Shown here piece by piece: positions 51,478 to 59,969 of a stretch of DNA of 64,000 bases. The DNA is taken from positions 144,509-208,508 of the forward strand of contig PMYL01000041.1 in assembly GCA_003170825.1 (NCBI GenBank), read 5' to 3'. The notes beneath the pieces are model-generated. The model was not told the DNA's origin, did not search any database, and saw only the letters and a program-made list of their open reading frames with translations. A program made the position numbers and the translations under genes. Numbering within the stretch: position 1 is the first letter of the stretch; each line of letters begins with the position of its first letter. Origin of the DNA: Acidobacteriaceae bacterium. Lineage in GTDB: Bacteria > Acidobacteriota > Terriglobia > Terriglobales > Acidobacteriaceae.

Positions 51478-53388
51478 ATGGGCACCATGCGGAGCGGCGT
51501 GTTGGGCATGGGCGGCGGGCGGGCCGAGCGGTCGCCGCGCGGCGGCGGGGCGCGCGCGGGGCAGGCAGAGTTGCCCAAGCACAAGCCCAACCTGAAGGAG
51601 CTGTGGCCGCAGATCTGGTCGCTGGTGGCGCCGCGCAAGGGCCTGCTGCTGGCCGGGTTGGGCTTGATGGCCATCAACCGCGTGGCCGGCCTGGTGTTGC
51701 CCCTGATCTCGAAGCCGCTGCTGGACACAGTGCTTTCTCCGCAGTATCCGCAGCACCCGCGGCCCGATCTGCTGCCCCCCATCATCGCCCTGGTCTTCTC
51801 GGCCATGGTGGTGCAGGCCATCACCTCGTTCTCGCTCACGCAACTGCTCTCGAAAGCCGGCCAGCGGCTGATCGCCGAGATGCGCTGCAAGGTGCAACGG
51901 CATGTGGGCCTGCTTTCAGTGGCCTACTACGACGAGAACCGCACCGGCACGCTGGTGGCGCGCATCATGAGCGACGTGGAGGGCGTGCGCAACCTGGTGG
52001 GCACCGGGCTGGTGGATTTTGTGGGCGGCCTGCTGACAGCGGTGCTGGCGTTTCTTTGGCTCTTGCATCTGAGCGTCACGGTGACTCTAGCCGTGTTCTC
52101 CGTGATGGGCGGATTCGTCTTTATTTTGCAGTACGCCTTCAGGGTCATCCGCCCCATCTTCCGCGAGCGGGCCAAGATCAACGCCGAGGTCACGGGGCGG
52201 CTGACCGAGTCGCTGGGCGGGGTGCGGGTGATCAAGGGGTATCACGCCGAGGAGCGCGAGGCGGCGGTCTTTTCCGCGGGGGTGGACCGGCTGCTGGCCA
52301 ACGTGATGAAGTCGCTGACCATGACCAGCGCGCTCGGCGCCGCATCGACCACGGTACTGGGGCTAGTGTCGGCGCTGGTGATGTGGATGGGCGGCCATCG
52401 CGTGCTGGGGAACACCTGGACCGTCGGCGACTACTTCAGCTACAACATGTTTCTGGCCTTCATGATTGCGCCGGTCTTCCAGATCGTGAACATCGGCACG
52501 CAGTTGACGGAGGCCTTTGCGGGCCTGGACCGCACCAACGAGATCATGTCGGAACTTGAAGAAAACAAGAGCCCCGGCCGCACGGTGAAGATGCCGCCCA
52601 TCCAGGGCACGGTGCGCTTTGAGGACGTGGAGTTTGCCTACGACCCGGACAAGCCGGTGCTGCACGGGATCAGCTTCCTGGCCGAGCCGGGAACGGTGAC
52701 CGCGCTGGTGGGGTCCTCGGGATCGGGCAAGTCCACCATGATCAGCCTGCTGTGCGCCTTCCACACGCCGACAAAGGGTTGCGTGGCGGTGGACGATGTG
52801 GACCTTGCGAAGGTGGACCTGAACACCTTCCGGTCGCAGTTGGGCGTGGTGCTGCAGGACTCGTTTCTTTTCGACGGAACGATTCGTGAGAACATTCTGT
52901 TTTCGCGGCCGGATGCGAGCGAGGAGCAGTTTCTCTTCGCCTGCCGCACGGCCCGCGTGGACGAGTTTGCCGAGCACTACCCGGATGCCTACGACACGAT
53001 TGTGGGCGAGCGCGGCGTGAAGCTTTCGGGCGGGCAGCGGCAACGGCTTTCCATTGCGCGTGCGCTGCTGGCGGAGCCGCGCATCCTCATCCTCGACGAG
53101 GCGACGAGTTCGCTCGATTCGGAGTCAGAGGCCATGATCCAGGCCGGGCTGAGCCAACTGATGCAGGGGCGCACGACGTTTGTGATTGCGCACCGGTTGT
53201 CGACCATCCGCCGGGCGGATCAGATTTTAGTGGTGGAGCAGGGCCTCATCGTGGAGCGGGGCAACCACGCGGAGTTGTTCGCGATGGGCGGGCGCTACTA
53301 CGACCTCTACACGCGCCAGCATGGGTTGGAGGCGAATCTGTTCCTGGCGCCGGGCGAGGGGGATACGGTGCCGGAAGGCGCTTCGTAG
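51478..53388 (+). CDS. MsbA-like ABC exporter (fused membrane and ATPase domains)
   Basis: The 636-residue half-transporter has six membrane helices (about 55-330) followed by an ATPase with Walker A LVGSSGSGKST (about 412-422), Q-loop VVLQDSFLFDG, signature LSGGQRQRLS (about 515) and Walker B RILILDEATSSLDSE (about 535). Members flip lipid A precursors, lipids or hydrophobic drugs to the outer leaflet. The first 35 residues are Gly/Arg-rich and unusual. ATG 51478 is preferred to 51445, which overlaps the preceding gene; GGGGAAGG precedes it. Confidence 0.9.
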   Translation: MGTMRSGVLGMGGGRAERSPRGGGARAGQAELPKHKPNLKELWPQIWSLVAPRKGLLLAGLGLMAINRVAGLVLPLISKPLLDTVLSPQYPQHPRPDLLPPIIALVFSAMVVQAITSFSLTQLLSKAGQRLIAEMRCKVQRHVGLLSVAYYDENRTGTLVARIMSDVEGVRNLVGTGLVDFVGGLLTAVLAFLWLLHLSVTVTLAVFSVMGGFVFILQYAFRVIRPIFRERAKINAEVTGRLTESLGGVRVIKGYHAEEREAAVFSAGVDRLLANVMKSLTMTSALGAASTTVLGLVSALVMWMGGHRVLGNTWTVGDYFSYNMFLAFMIAPVFQIVNIGTQLTEAFAGLDRTNEIMSELEENKSPGRTVKMPPIQGTVRFEDVEFAYDPDKPVLHGISFLAEPGTVTALVGSSGSGKSTMISLLCAFHTPTKGCVAVDDVDLAKVDLNTFRSQLGVVLQDSFLFDGTIRENILFSRPDASEEQFLFACRTARVDEFAEHYPDAYDTIVGERGVKLSGGQRQRLSIARALLAEPRILILDEATSSLDSESEAMIQAGLSQLMQGRTTFVIAHRLSTIRRADQILVVEQGLIVERGNHAELFAMGGRYYDLYTRQHGLEANLFLAPGEGDTVPEGAS

Positions 53389-53481
53389 CTTCCCGTCCGG
53401 AGCCCTATCTCTCTGAAAATGAATTGCTTGCCTACCCGGAAGGCCGCGCCCAGAAAGGCATCCCCCCTTGAATGCGAACCG

Positions 53482-53643
53482 TGCTATGATGGTAGCAAGG
53501 TTTGAATACCATGCGTTCCACCAAGCCAATTGTTTAAGAGAATCGATCTGGCCCGGCCAGCAGGTGAGGCGAGTTCTTCGTCTGGAAAGACGGGTATGTG
53601 AGCCTGTTTCCCGCATGAGCATGGAGGTTAAAGCAAACCCTCC
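53482..53643 (+). ncRNA. Possible small RNA in the spacer after the ABC exporter
   Basis: An extended -10 box TGCTATGAT lies at 53482-53490, with no gene on the plus strand to serve. Downstream are CTGG-CCCGG-CCAG, CGTC-TGGAAA-GACG and a final stem GGAGGTT-AAAGCA-AACCCTCC (53623-53643, one bulge), with five T at 53657-53661. A short transcript from about 53497 is possible. No known RNA family was recognised and the stems are modest; 53389-53627 otherwise holds no supported gene. Confidence 0.2.
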
Positions 53644-55013
53644 AGCAGCTTTCTCGTTTTTGCGGGTAATCCACTGAAGTCCCTGCGTGCTTTCAACTCC
53701 CTTTTTAAGCTCTCCTTGAACTTATCCAGAGCCTTGCTGCTCTCTACTTCGGTCCGCAGGTAGCGTCTGCCCTCAGTGCAAACCTCCACGATGCGGTCGT
53801 ACATGGAATTCTGCTCTGCCCGATGCGGGACGGTCTTCGCCTTATCGGCGATGAAGCAAGCCAGGTTGATATAGACATCCGGAAAATACTTTTCCTTTGC
53901 GCCACGGGGAACCTCGTCCCGGGCCGCGAGCAGTTCCTCTGAGATGCGGATGGCCTCATCGGGATTGTCCTCGTAGGAGCAAAGCAAGGCAAGATTGTAG
54001 AGCGCGCCAGCATTGATCGGGTCGATCTTCCTGCACTGCTTGAAGTCCTCCCTGGCAAGTTGCAGCAGGCCGGCGTTCTCCCCCGATTTCCGGCTTTCTT
54101 CCGGAGCGTCGTGGTAGCGGGCCAGCGTCGTTGCTCCGCGCATACGATAGGCGTCCGCGCTCTCTGGTTTGCACTCGATGGCGCGGCTGGCGTAAAGATA
54201 GGCGCGCATTGCGTCGCCCAGAGACGATGAGCCTGCCCGGGCGCGTTCCCGGGAGCGTTCAAAGTAAGACCTCGCCAGGGCAAGGTAGAGTTTGACCATA
54301 TTTGGATCGTCGAGAGCCACAACGCTGACGGCGAGGATCTGCGACTCATCGATCTGAAGACGTTGCTGCCGCTCCTCGAAACTCCATGAGTCGGGGCGCG
54401 GAAAATCGCGATTCGAATCCTCATTCTCGGGATATCTGTCTTCAAGATCGAGAATCAGCTTCTGCACCCGGCTCTGCAAGCTGGAAATGATGGGGAATTC
54501 CAGTCTGACCTGTTCCTTGAGGCCGTTGATATCGCTCTGGGCCTGCGTTTGGATCTTGCCCAGTTCCTTTTTGAGATTGTCGGCCAACTCGCTGGCTTTG
54601 GCGTTGATGTTGGCCAGTTGCTCCTTGGCGTCCTGGCGGCTGACAAGCACCGTAGACAAGGCCAGAAAGCTCAGGATGGTCGAATACAAGCCGACCAGCA
54701 GCAGGAGCTTGTCGAGGAGCAGTTCGTCGCGCTTGATGGCGGCGTCCACAGCCGCCTGAATGGCACCTTGCGGATCGGCGGCCGCCGTGCCCGGCGCTGG
54801 CTTCTGGTCCTGTGTCGCCGCGGGGGCGTCCACAGCGGCCCTTACACGGAAATACAAACTGAAGCCGCAGATCAGAACCGCAACGAACAGGGGAATGCCG
54901 ATCCAGGCCAGCCACAGGCTGGGACGGTTGATCCTTCCAGCGATCCGAACTACAAGCGAAGGTTTGGATGAGAGCTTGGGGGGATTTTGGTTGCCGGTCT
55001 GGGCCATGTGCAT
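53628..55013 (-). CDS. Membrane protein with coiled coil and TPR-like repeats
   Basis: The 461-residue protein has two membrane helices near the N-terminus (LWLAWIGIPLFVAVLICGFSL, about 32-52, and LLLLVGLYSTILSFLALSTVLV, about 103-124). A coiled coil follows (about 127-190), then a helical C-terminal half with TPR-like repeats (KLYLALARSYFERSRE; ADAYRMRGATTLARY; AGALYNLALLCSYEDNPDEAIRISEELL). No enzyme motif is visible. AGGAGAG lies just before ATG 55013; starts at 55007 or 55139 are alternatives. It is probably a scaffold at the inner membrane; the partner is unknown. Confidence 0.68.
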   Translation of the reverse strand: MHMAQTGNQNPPKLSSKPSLVVRIAGRINRPSLWLAWIGIPLFVAVLICGFSLYFRVRAAVDAPAATQDQKPAPGTAAADPQGAIQAAVDAAIKRDELLLDKLLLLVGLYSTILSFLALSTVLVSRQDAKEQLANINAKASELADNLKKELGKIQTQAQSDINGLKEQVRLEFPIISSLQSRVQKLILDLEDRYPENEDSNRDFPRPDSWSFEERQQRLQIDESQILAVSVVALDDPNMVKLYLALARSYFERSRERARAGSSSLGDAMRAYLYASRAIECKPESADAYRMRGATTLARYHDAPEESRKSGENAGLLQLAREDFKQCRKIDPINAGALYNLALLCSYEDNPDEAIRISEELLAARDEVPRGAKEKYFPDVYINLACFIADKAKTVPHRAEQNSMYDRIVEVCTEGRRYLRTEVESSKALDKFKESLKRELKARRDFSGLPAKTRKLLEGLL

Positions 55014-55199
55014 TACTCTCCTGGTTTTCGATCGGCGAATCGCTCCGTGCCAGATCGCCCGCAACTGCGGAAGCATTACTGTAGCGAAGAGAAATGTATC
55101 ACAGGCATTCGTGTCCAAGGACCGGAAAAAGAGCGGCAAGGAAAGAAGCGGTGAACGAGCGGGCGCCCGGTCTCACATCCGGAGATTGTGTATCAGTCC

Positions 55200-55241
55200 T
55201 TGACATGAGTCTCATGATCCGGGAAACTGGTTCAGTAACCA
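55200..55241 (+). promoter_or_regulatory. Candidate promoter and operator of the IclR gene
   Basis: TTGACA (55200-55205) is a consensus -35; the -10 position 17 bp downstream (GAAACT) is poor. CATGAG-T-CTCATG (55204-55216) and TGGTT-CAGT-AACCA (55228-55241) are two palindromes between the -35 and the gene start. IclR regulators often bind such sites in their own promoter, so autorepression is a reasonable inference. Confidence 0.4.
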
Positions 55242-55263
55242 TTTAGCGGAATCGAGGACCACA

Positions 55264-56076
55264 ATGCGAGATGCAGCCCCGCAAGGCACCTACAAAGTTC
55301 AGGCTCTGGACCGGGCATTTGCCGTACTGGATTTGCTTGCAGAGAGCGATACGCCGCTCGGATTGGCGCAGGTTGCGTCGTCCCTGCAACTGCACAAGAG
55401 CACGGCGCACCGCTTTCTGATGGTTCTGGAGCGGCACCGGATGGTGGAACGCACCACGAGCGGCAAGTTCCGCCTGGGGCTGAGGCTGTTTGACTTTGGC
55501 AATCGCGCCATCGAGCAGTACGACCTGCGCGACCGCGCCCAGCCGCACCTGCGGCGGCTGGTTGCCGAGACCGAGGAGACCGCGCACCTGTGCATACTGG
55601 AGCAAGCGCGGGTGATCTACATCGACAAGATCGAACCTGCGCGCGCGGTGCGCATGATTACCCGCATCGGAGCCAGCAACCCGGTGTACTGCACCTCGGT
55701 GGGGAAGGCGATTCTGGCGTTTCTGCCCGAGGAGCGGGCCGCGGAGGTTGTGCGGCGCATCCGCTTCGAGCGTTTTACGCACCGCACGATCGCCACTCCT
55801 GAGGCTCTGCGCGCGGAGATGGAGAAGACCCGGCGGCGCGGCTATGCCGTGGACGACGAGGAGTTTGAGGAGGGTTTGCGGTGCATCGCCGTGCCGGTGC
55901 TGGATGCGCAGCGGCTGCCGGTGGCGGCGGTGAGCGTCTCCGGGCCGTCGTTCCGCGTGACGGCGCAAAAGCTGCCTTCGATCGCCAACCATCTGCTCCA
56001 ATGCGTGCGGGGCATCTCAGTGGACATGGGATACACTTCCGCCGGGCGCGGCAATCGGACGGCCTTGTCCGCATAG
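55264..56076 (+). CDS. IclR-family transcriptional regulator
   Basis: The 270-residue regulator has an N-terminal winged helix-turn-helix (LDRAFAVLDLLAESDTPLGLAQVASSLQLHKSTAHRFLMVLERHRMV, about 15-60). The IclR effector domain follows, with SVGKAILAFLPEE (about 147-159), GYAVDDEEFEEGLRCIAVPV (about 195-214) and AAVSVSGP. Such regulators control catabolic genes for aromatic or sugar acids in response to a small molecule. No catabolic operon adjoins it, so the target is unknown. The upstream palindromes suggest autoregulation. Confidence 0.9.
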   Translation: MRDAAPQGTYKVQALDRAFAVLDLLAESDTPLGLAQVASSLQLHKSTAHRFLMVLERHRMVERTTSGKFRLGLRLFDFGNRAIEQYDLRDRAQPHLRRLVAETEETAHLCILEQARVIYIDKIEPARAVRMITRIGASNPVYCTSVGKAILAFLPEERAAEVVRRIRFERFTHRTIATPEALRAEMEKTRRRGYAVDDEEFEEGLRCIAVPVLDAQRLPVAAVSVSGPSFRVTAQKLPSIANHLLQCVRGISVDMGYTSAGRGNRTALSA

Positions 56077-56342
56077 TGCTTGAGCGCGGCGGGAGGTGCC
56101 GATGGCGGCGCTCGCCGATACATTCTTGCCGCAAAAAATGCGGTGGCGCGCTGTGCCGGAGTGGCCGCCCTAAGCTCGATCTTTCTGATACACTCATTCA
56201 TGTCGCCCAAGCAAAATCGCTTTCAGCCCACGCGTGTTCGGACTCGACTGCGAGCAGCGAGCCAGGAGAACCGGCCAGGCTTCCGCAAATTGGATGGAAT
56301 TGCTTTTGCGGGCGATAGGATAGAGATGTCAAGGTTGTATTC

Positions 56343-56419
<77 letters not shown>

Positions 56420-56617
56420 TTCATTCCGAAGGACTTATGGGGTGTTTTGGCAAGTGGCACAAAGGTACAATAAGGAAATTCTCGCTTCCCGTTGGCAGGG
56501 CTGCGCAGCAAGTTTGAGCACAGGAAGAGGCGTCCGGCTACGGGAGCATTTCTGCTCCGGTCAATATCCAATGATGCGTATCACTCCATAAGATGGGCCA
56601 GGTGATAGACTGCTCTC
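56420..56617. other. Spacer between tRNA-Asp and the copper operon
   Basis: No gene is supported; minus-strand frames here are shadows of the tRNA. The promoter of the small Cys-rich gene and probably of the Cu/Ag operon must lie here, but I see no clear CueR- or CusR-type palindrome. Confidence 0.4.
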
Positions 56618-56956
56618 ATGCATGAGGGCTTTTTCTTACGGGCGACAGTGGCCATCCTATTGATGGGTACGATGCTTGCGCCGCTTGGAACCTGCCTGGA
56701 GAGGACCCATAAGTCCGCGCACAGTTGCTGCGCACCCGCATCTGCGCCCGACAGCACCGCCCAAACGAATTGCTGCACCGCCCACACCCCACTGCCGGCC
56801 GTTGTCGTTGCACCAACCCTTCCCGCTCCAGCCCCAATGGCCGTTGAGCCGGAGTTCATCGCCACCCATGAGATCTCTTCCGTGGGCGCATTTTCGGCCT
56901 CGGCTTTCATCCCTCCGCAGTCTCCGCCTCCGGGCGGTTCCATCTTAAGAATCTAG
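56618..56956 (+). CDS. Small exported Cys-rich protein heading the Cu/Ag efflux operon
   Basis: The 112-residue protein has a signal peptide-like N-terminus (FFLRATVAILLMGTMLAPLGTCLE). The mature part has HSCCAPASAPDST and NCCTAHTP: two CC pairs 11-12 residues apart with flanking His, then a Pro/Ala-rich stretch. Such Cys-Cys/His motifs suit Cu(I) or Ag(I) binding. It lies 84 bp upstream of the outer-membrane channel gene and probably starts the operon, in the place where a small periplasmic chaperone such as CusF might be expected. No family is recognised. Confidence 0.55.
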   Translation: MHEGFFLRATVAILLMGTMLAPLGTCLERTHKSAHSCCAPASAPDSTAQTNCCTAHTPLPAVVVAPTLPAPAPMAVEPEFIATHEISSVGAFSASAFIPPQSPPPGGSILRI

Positions 56957-57040
56957 CTCTTCACTTCCGCCGAGGCTTTCCTGGGTGCGCACTTCTGCGC
57001 CCTGAAGTATTTCTCCTGCCCTTTGCCGTGGAGTTGAAAA

Positions 57041-58378
57041 GTGAAATCCATCTATGTTCTTGCGCCCTTTGTGGTGATGCTATCCATTGTCTGTCAGGGG
57101 CAGACAGCGCCGACCTCTGTTCTTGTTCCAGAGCCTGCCTTGAGCTTGCCGGAGGACCCGGCCGCCGCTCCCTTGTCTGTCGATGAGGCAGTGACCGAGG
57201 CACTCCAGGCTAACCTTGAGGTAAGAGCTGCGGTACGGCGTCTGTCGTTGGCCCAACTCAAAACCGCCACCGCGCGCAGCCTTGACGATCCTATGCTCAT
57301 GGTGCGCGACTGGGACACGCCGCTGCGCAAGCCCTGGGACCTGAACCAGGCGCAGGCCATGTTCATGCTGCAGCAATCCTTCCAGAGCAAGCAGAAGCGG
57401 GATTTGCGCGCGAGCCTGGCCGGGGACGATGCGGAGGTTGCAGCAAGCGATCTCGAATCGTTGCGTCAAGAAGTCGCGGTCCAGGTCCGCAAGGCATGCG
57501 CGGACCTGATGCGCAACGCCGATGAGATGAATCTGCACGACCGACAGACGTCAGTGCTCAAGGAAGCAGTTGCCTCGACGCTCGCTGAATACACAACCGG
57601 TAAGGTTCCCCAGGCTGAGGTACTGCGCGCGCAGATGGCTTTGACCAGGATGAACGAACACCTGATCGAACTCGAAGAAGAGCGCGACAATGCGCGCGCC
57701 AAGTTGAATGCGCTGCGGGGCCGCAGCCCGGACGAAGCAGTCGAGATCACCGGCAGCTATGCAATCCACGCCGCGCTGCCCCCGATCGAGAAACTCGAGC
57801 GCATGGCCATCGAGAACCGCCCTGAATTGGCAGCTCTGCGCAAACAAATCACGAAGTCCAGGGATCAGGGGCAGTTGACGCGCCTGGCCATGAAGCCCGA
57901 CTTCACCGTTGGACTGGGATACATGCTCATGCCCACCGGCTCCGCATTCCGGAACGCATATATGGCAGAACTAACGATGAATCTTCCCTGGTTGAATCGC
58001 GAGCGCCACGAGGGCGAGGCCAGGCAGGCCGACGCGGCGACGGATGTTTCGCAAGCCGAACTCGAAGCACGCTCATCGATTGTGTTCCTCGAAATCCGGG
58101 AGGCGCAAATCAGTGTCCTTGCCGCGCAGAAGCGGGTCAAGCTGTATCGCGACACGCTGCTGCCACAAGCCGAAGCCACATTCAAGGCTTCAGCCGCAGC
58201 TTACGGGAACAATCGCGGCGAGTTTACAAACCTCATCGACAGCCAGAATCTACTGCTCGATATTCAAGCAGCTTACTACAAGGCATCCGCGGCATCGGAC
58301 GCGGGCATTGCGGAACTTGAGCGCGCAATTGGCGAGGCGTTGCCCGTTGCGCCCAGCACAGAAAGGACAAGCAAATGA
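57041..58378 (+). CDS. CusC/CzcC-like outer-membrane efflux channel (TolC family)
   Basis: The 445-residue TolC-family protein has a signal peptide (KSIYVLAPFVVMLSIVCQGQTA) and two repeats of the outer-membrane efflux domain, rich in long helices (AVTEALQANLEVRAAVRRLSLAQLKTATARS; EREGEARQADAATDVSQAELEARSSIVFLEIREAQ). It forms the outer-membrane trimer through which the RND pump ejects metal. Its stop overlaps the adaptor's ATG (ATGA at 58375-58378). Confidence 0.88.
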   Translation: MKSIYVLAPFVVMLSIVCQGQTAPTSVLVPEPALSLPEDPAAAPLSVDEAVTEALQANLEVRAAVRRLSLAQLKTATARSLDDPMLMVRDWDTPLRKPWDLNQAQAMFMLQQSFQSKQKRDLRASLAGDDAEVAASDLESLRQEVAVQVRKACADLMRNADEMNLHDRQTSVLKEAVASTLAEYTTGKVPQAEVLRAQMALTRMNEHLIELEEERDNARAKLNALRGRSPDEAVEITGSYAIHAALPPIEKLERMAIENRPELAALRKQITKSRDQGQLTRLAMKPDFTVGLGYMLMPTGSAFRNAYMAELTMNLPWLNRERHEGEARQADAATDVSQAELEARSSIVFLEIREAQISVLAAQKRVKLYRDTLLPQAEATFKASAAAYGNNRGEFTNLIDSQNLLLDIQAAYYKASAASDAGIAELERAIGEALPVAPSTERTSK

Positions 58379-59961
58379 CAGCGAGGGAAATGAAGCTGAT
58401 CGCGCTGGGCGCCGGTGCAGGAATTCTGGCCGCGGCGCTCGTTGTTGGAATTCTTGCCGCCAGGGAGCTGCCTTCGTTTGCGGCGGGACCGACAGTCCCC
58501 GCGGCCCGGCCCGCTGTGGCCGCGCAGCTTGACAAAGGGCAGACCGCGCCATCGGGGACACAACCCGGCGCCACGGTTCAACTGAGTCCATCGGAGATCA
58601 CAGCCGCCGGCGTGCAGGTAGCAGAGGTCCGCACGGCCACATTGAAGACGGACATTGCTGCGTTTGGCCGCGTGGAGCAGCCGGAAGCGCAACTCGCCGC
58701 AGTGAGCGCGCGCATCGGCGGCCGCGTTGACAAGCTCTACGTCCAATACACAGGCGAGCGCGTGCAGCGCGGTCAGGCCGTGGCCGACTTGTACAGCCCC
58801 GAAGCGGCCACAGCGCTCGATGAGTACCGCCTGGCCGAGCAGAGCCGCAATCAACTGCGCCAGTCGGATGACACGTATGCGCGCCAGCAGTCAGATGCGC
58901 TCGTCGCAGCAAGCCGGAGGAAGTTGGAGCTTTGGGGCATCTCGGGAAAACAGATCAGTGCCCCTGAAACAAGCGGGATACCGCACGTGACCCTCTACGC
59001 TTACGCCTCGGGAACGGTGGTCGATCGCAAGGTGACGCAGGGCCAGTATGTGAACGCGGGCGACACGCTGTTTACAGTTGCCGATCTCAGCCAGGTTTGG
59101 ATCAAGGCCGATGTCTACGAGGAGCAACTACCGCAGATTCGTGCTGGGCAACAGGTGGACATTACGGCGGATTCGCTGCCCAACCGGACCCTGCACGGCC
59201 ACGTGGATTTCATTGAACCTTCTGCAAGCCCGCAGACCCGCACGGTTCCCGTACACGTCCATGTGGCCAATCCGGGGATGCGCCTGTTGCCGGGAATGTT
59301 TGTGAACGCAACCTTTGTCAGCCGCGCAGCGCAGCCGTCCATCGTCGTTCCTCGCTCGGCAGTGCTCGATACAGGTACGCGCAAAATCGTGTATCTGGCC
59401 CGGCCCAACGGCCTCTTCGAGGCGCGCGAGGTGCAGGTGGGCGCGCCCACGGAAGACCTGTTCCCGGTGTCTGGCGGATTGGCGCTGGGCGACAAGGTCG
59501 TCCTCAACGGCGCCTTCCTCATCGACTCGCAAGCGCACCTGAGCTCCGGGATGTCGGGACTCTACGGGGGATCGAAAGAGTTTGCCGCCGGACAAAAGGC
59601 GCAACCAGCCTCTGCTTCAACGAGCAATAGTGCGGAGCCAAGCGAGACCAAGCTCACATTCCACGCAGATGCCGATCCGATGAAGGCAGGCGAAGACAAT
59701 CCATTCCACGTGAACCTGACCGACGCAAATGGAAAGCCGATTGCCGATGCGCAAGTGACCGTGACGTTCATCATGCCGGCCATGCCTTCAATGAATATGC
59801 CGGAGATGAAGAACGTCTTCGGACTTCAGTGGATTGCCGGCAAGCAGATGTACATGGGGAAGGGCCAGGCGCCAATGGCGGGATCGTGGACAGTCCTCGT
59901 TGAAGCGCGCAGAAATGGCGCCGTGATCGCTTCGTACCACACTCACCTGAGCGCCAGATAG
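58375..59961 (+). CDS. CusB-like RND adaptor with C-terminal YtkA-like Met-rich domain
   Basis: The 528-residue membrane fusion protein has an N-terminal membrane anchor ([22 protein letters not shown]), lipoyl/barrel-hybrid core ([64 protein letters not shown]) and beta-barrel to about 400. The last ~120 residues form an extra YtkA-like domain: [19 protein letters not shown] and [12 protein letters not shown], a Met-rich Cu(I)/Ag(I)-binding candidate. The N-terminal Met-rich metal-binding domain of E. coli CusB is absent, so the C-terminal domain may replace it. Starts 4 bp inside the channel gene end; ends 8 bp before the pump gene. Confidence 0.9.
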   Translation: MTAREMKLIALGAGAGILAAALVVGILAARELPSFAAGPTVPAARPAVAAQLDKGQTAPSGTQPGATVQLSPSEITAAGVQVAEVRTATLKTDIAAFGRVEQPEAQLAAVSARIGGRVDKLYVQYTGERVQRGQAVADLYSPEAATALDEYRLAEQSRNQLRQSDDTYARQQSDALVAASRRKLELWGISGKQISAPETSGIPHVTLYAYASGTVVDRKVTQGQYVNAGDTLFTVADLSQVWIKADVYEEQLPQIRAGQQVDITADSLPNRTLHGHVDFIEPSASPQTRTVPVHVHVANPGMRLLPGMFVNATFVSRAAQPSIVVPRSAVLDTGTRKIVYLARPNGLFEAREVQVGAPTEDLFPVSGGLALGDKVVLNGAFLIDSQAHLSSGMSGLYGGSKEFAAGQKAQPASASTSNSAEPSETKLTFHADADPMKAGEDNPFHVNLTDANGKPIADAQVTVTFIMPAMPSMNMPEMKNVFGLQWIAGKQMYMGKGQAPMAGSWTVLVEARRNGAVIASYHTHLSAR

Positions 59962-59969
59962 GAGCGATC

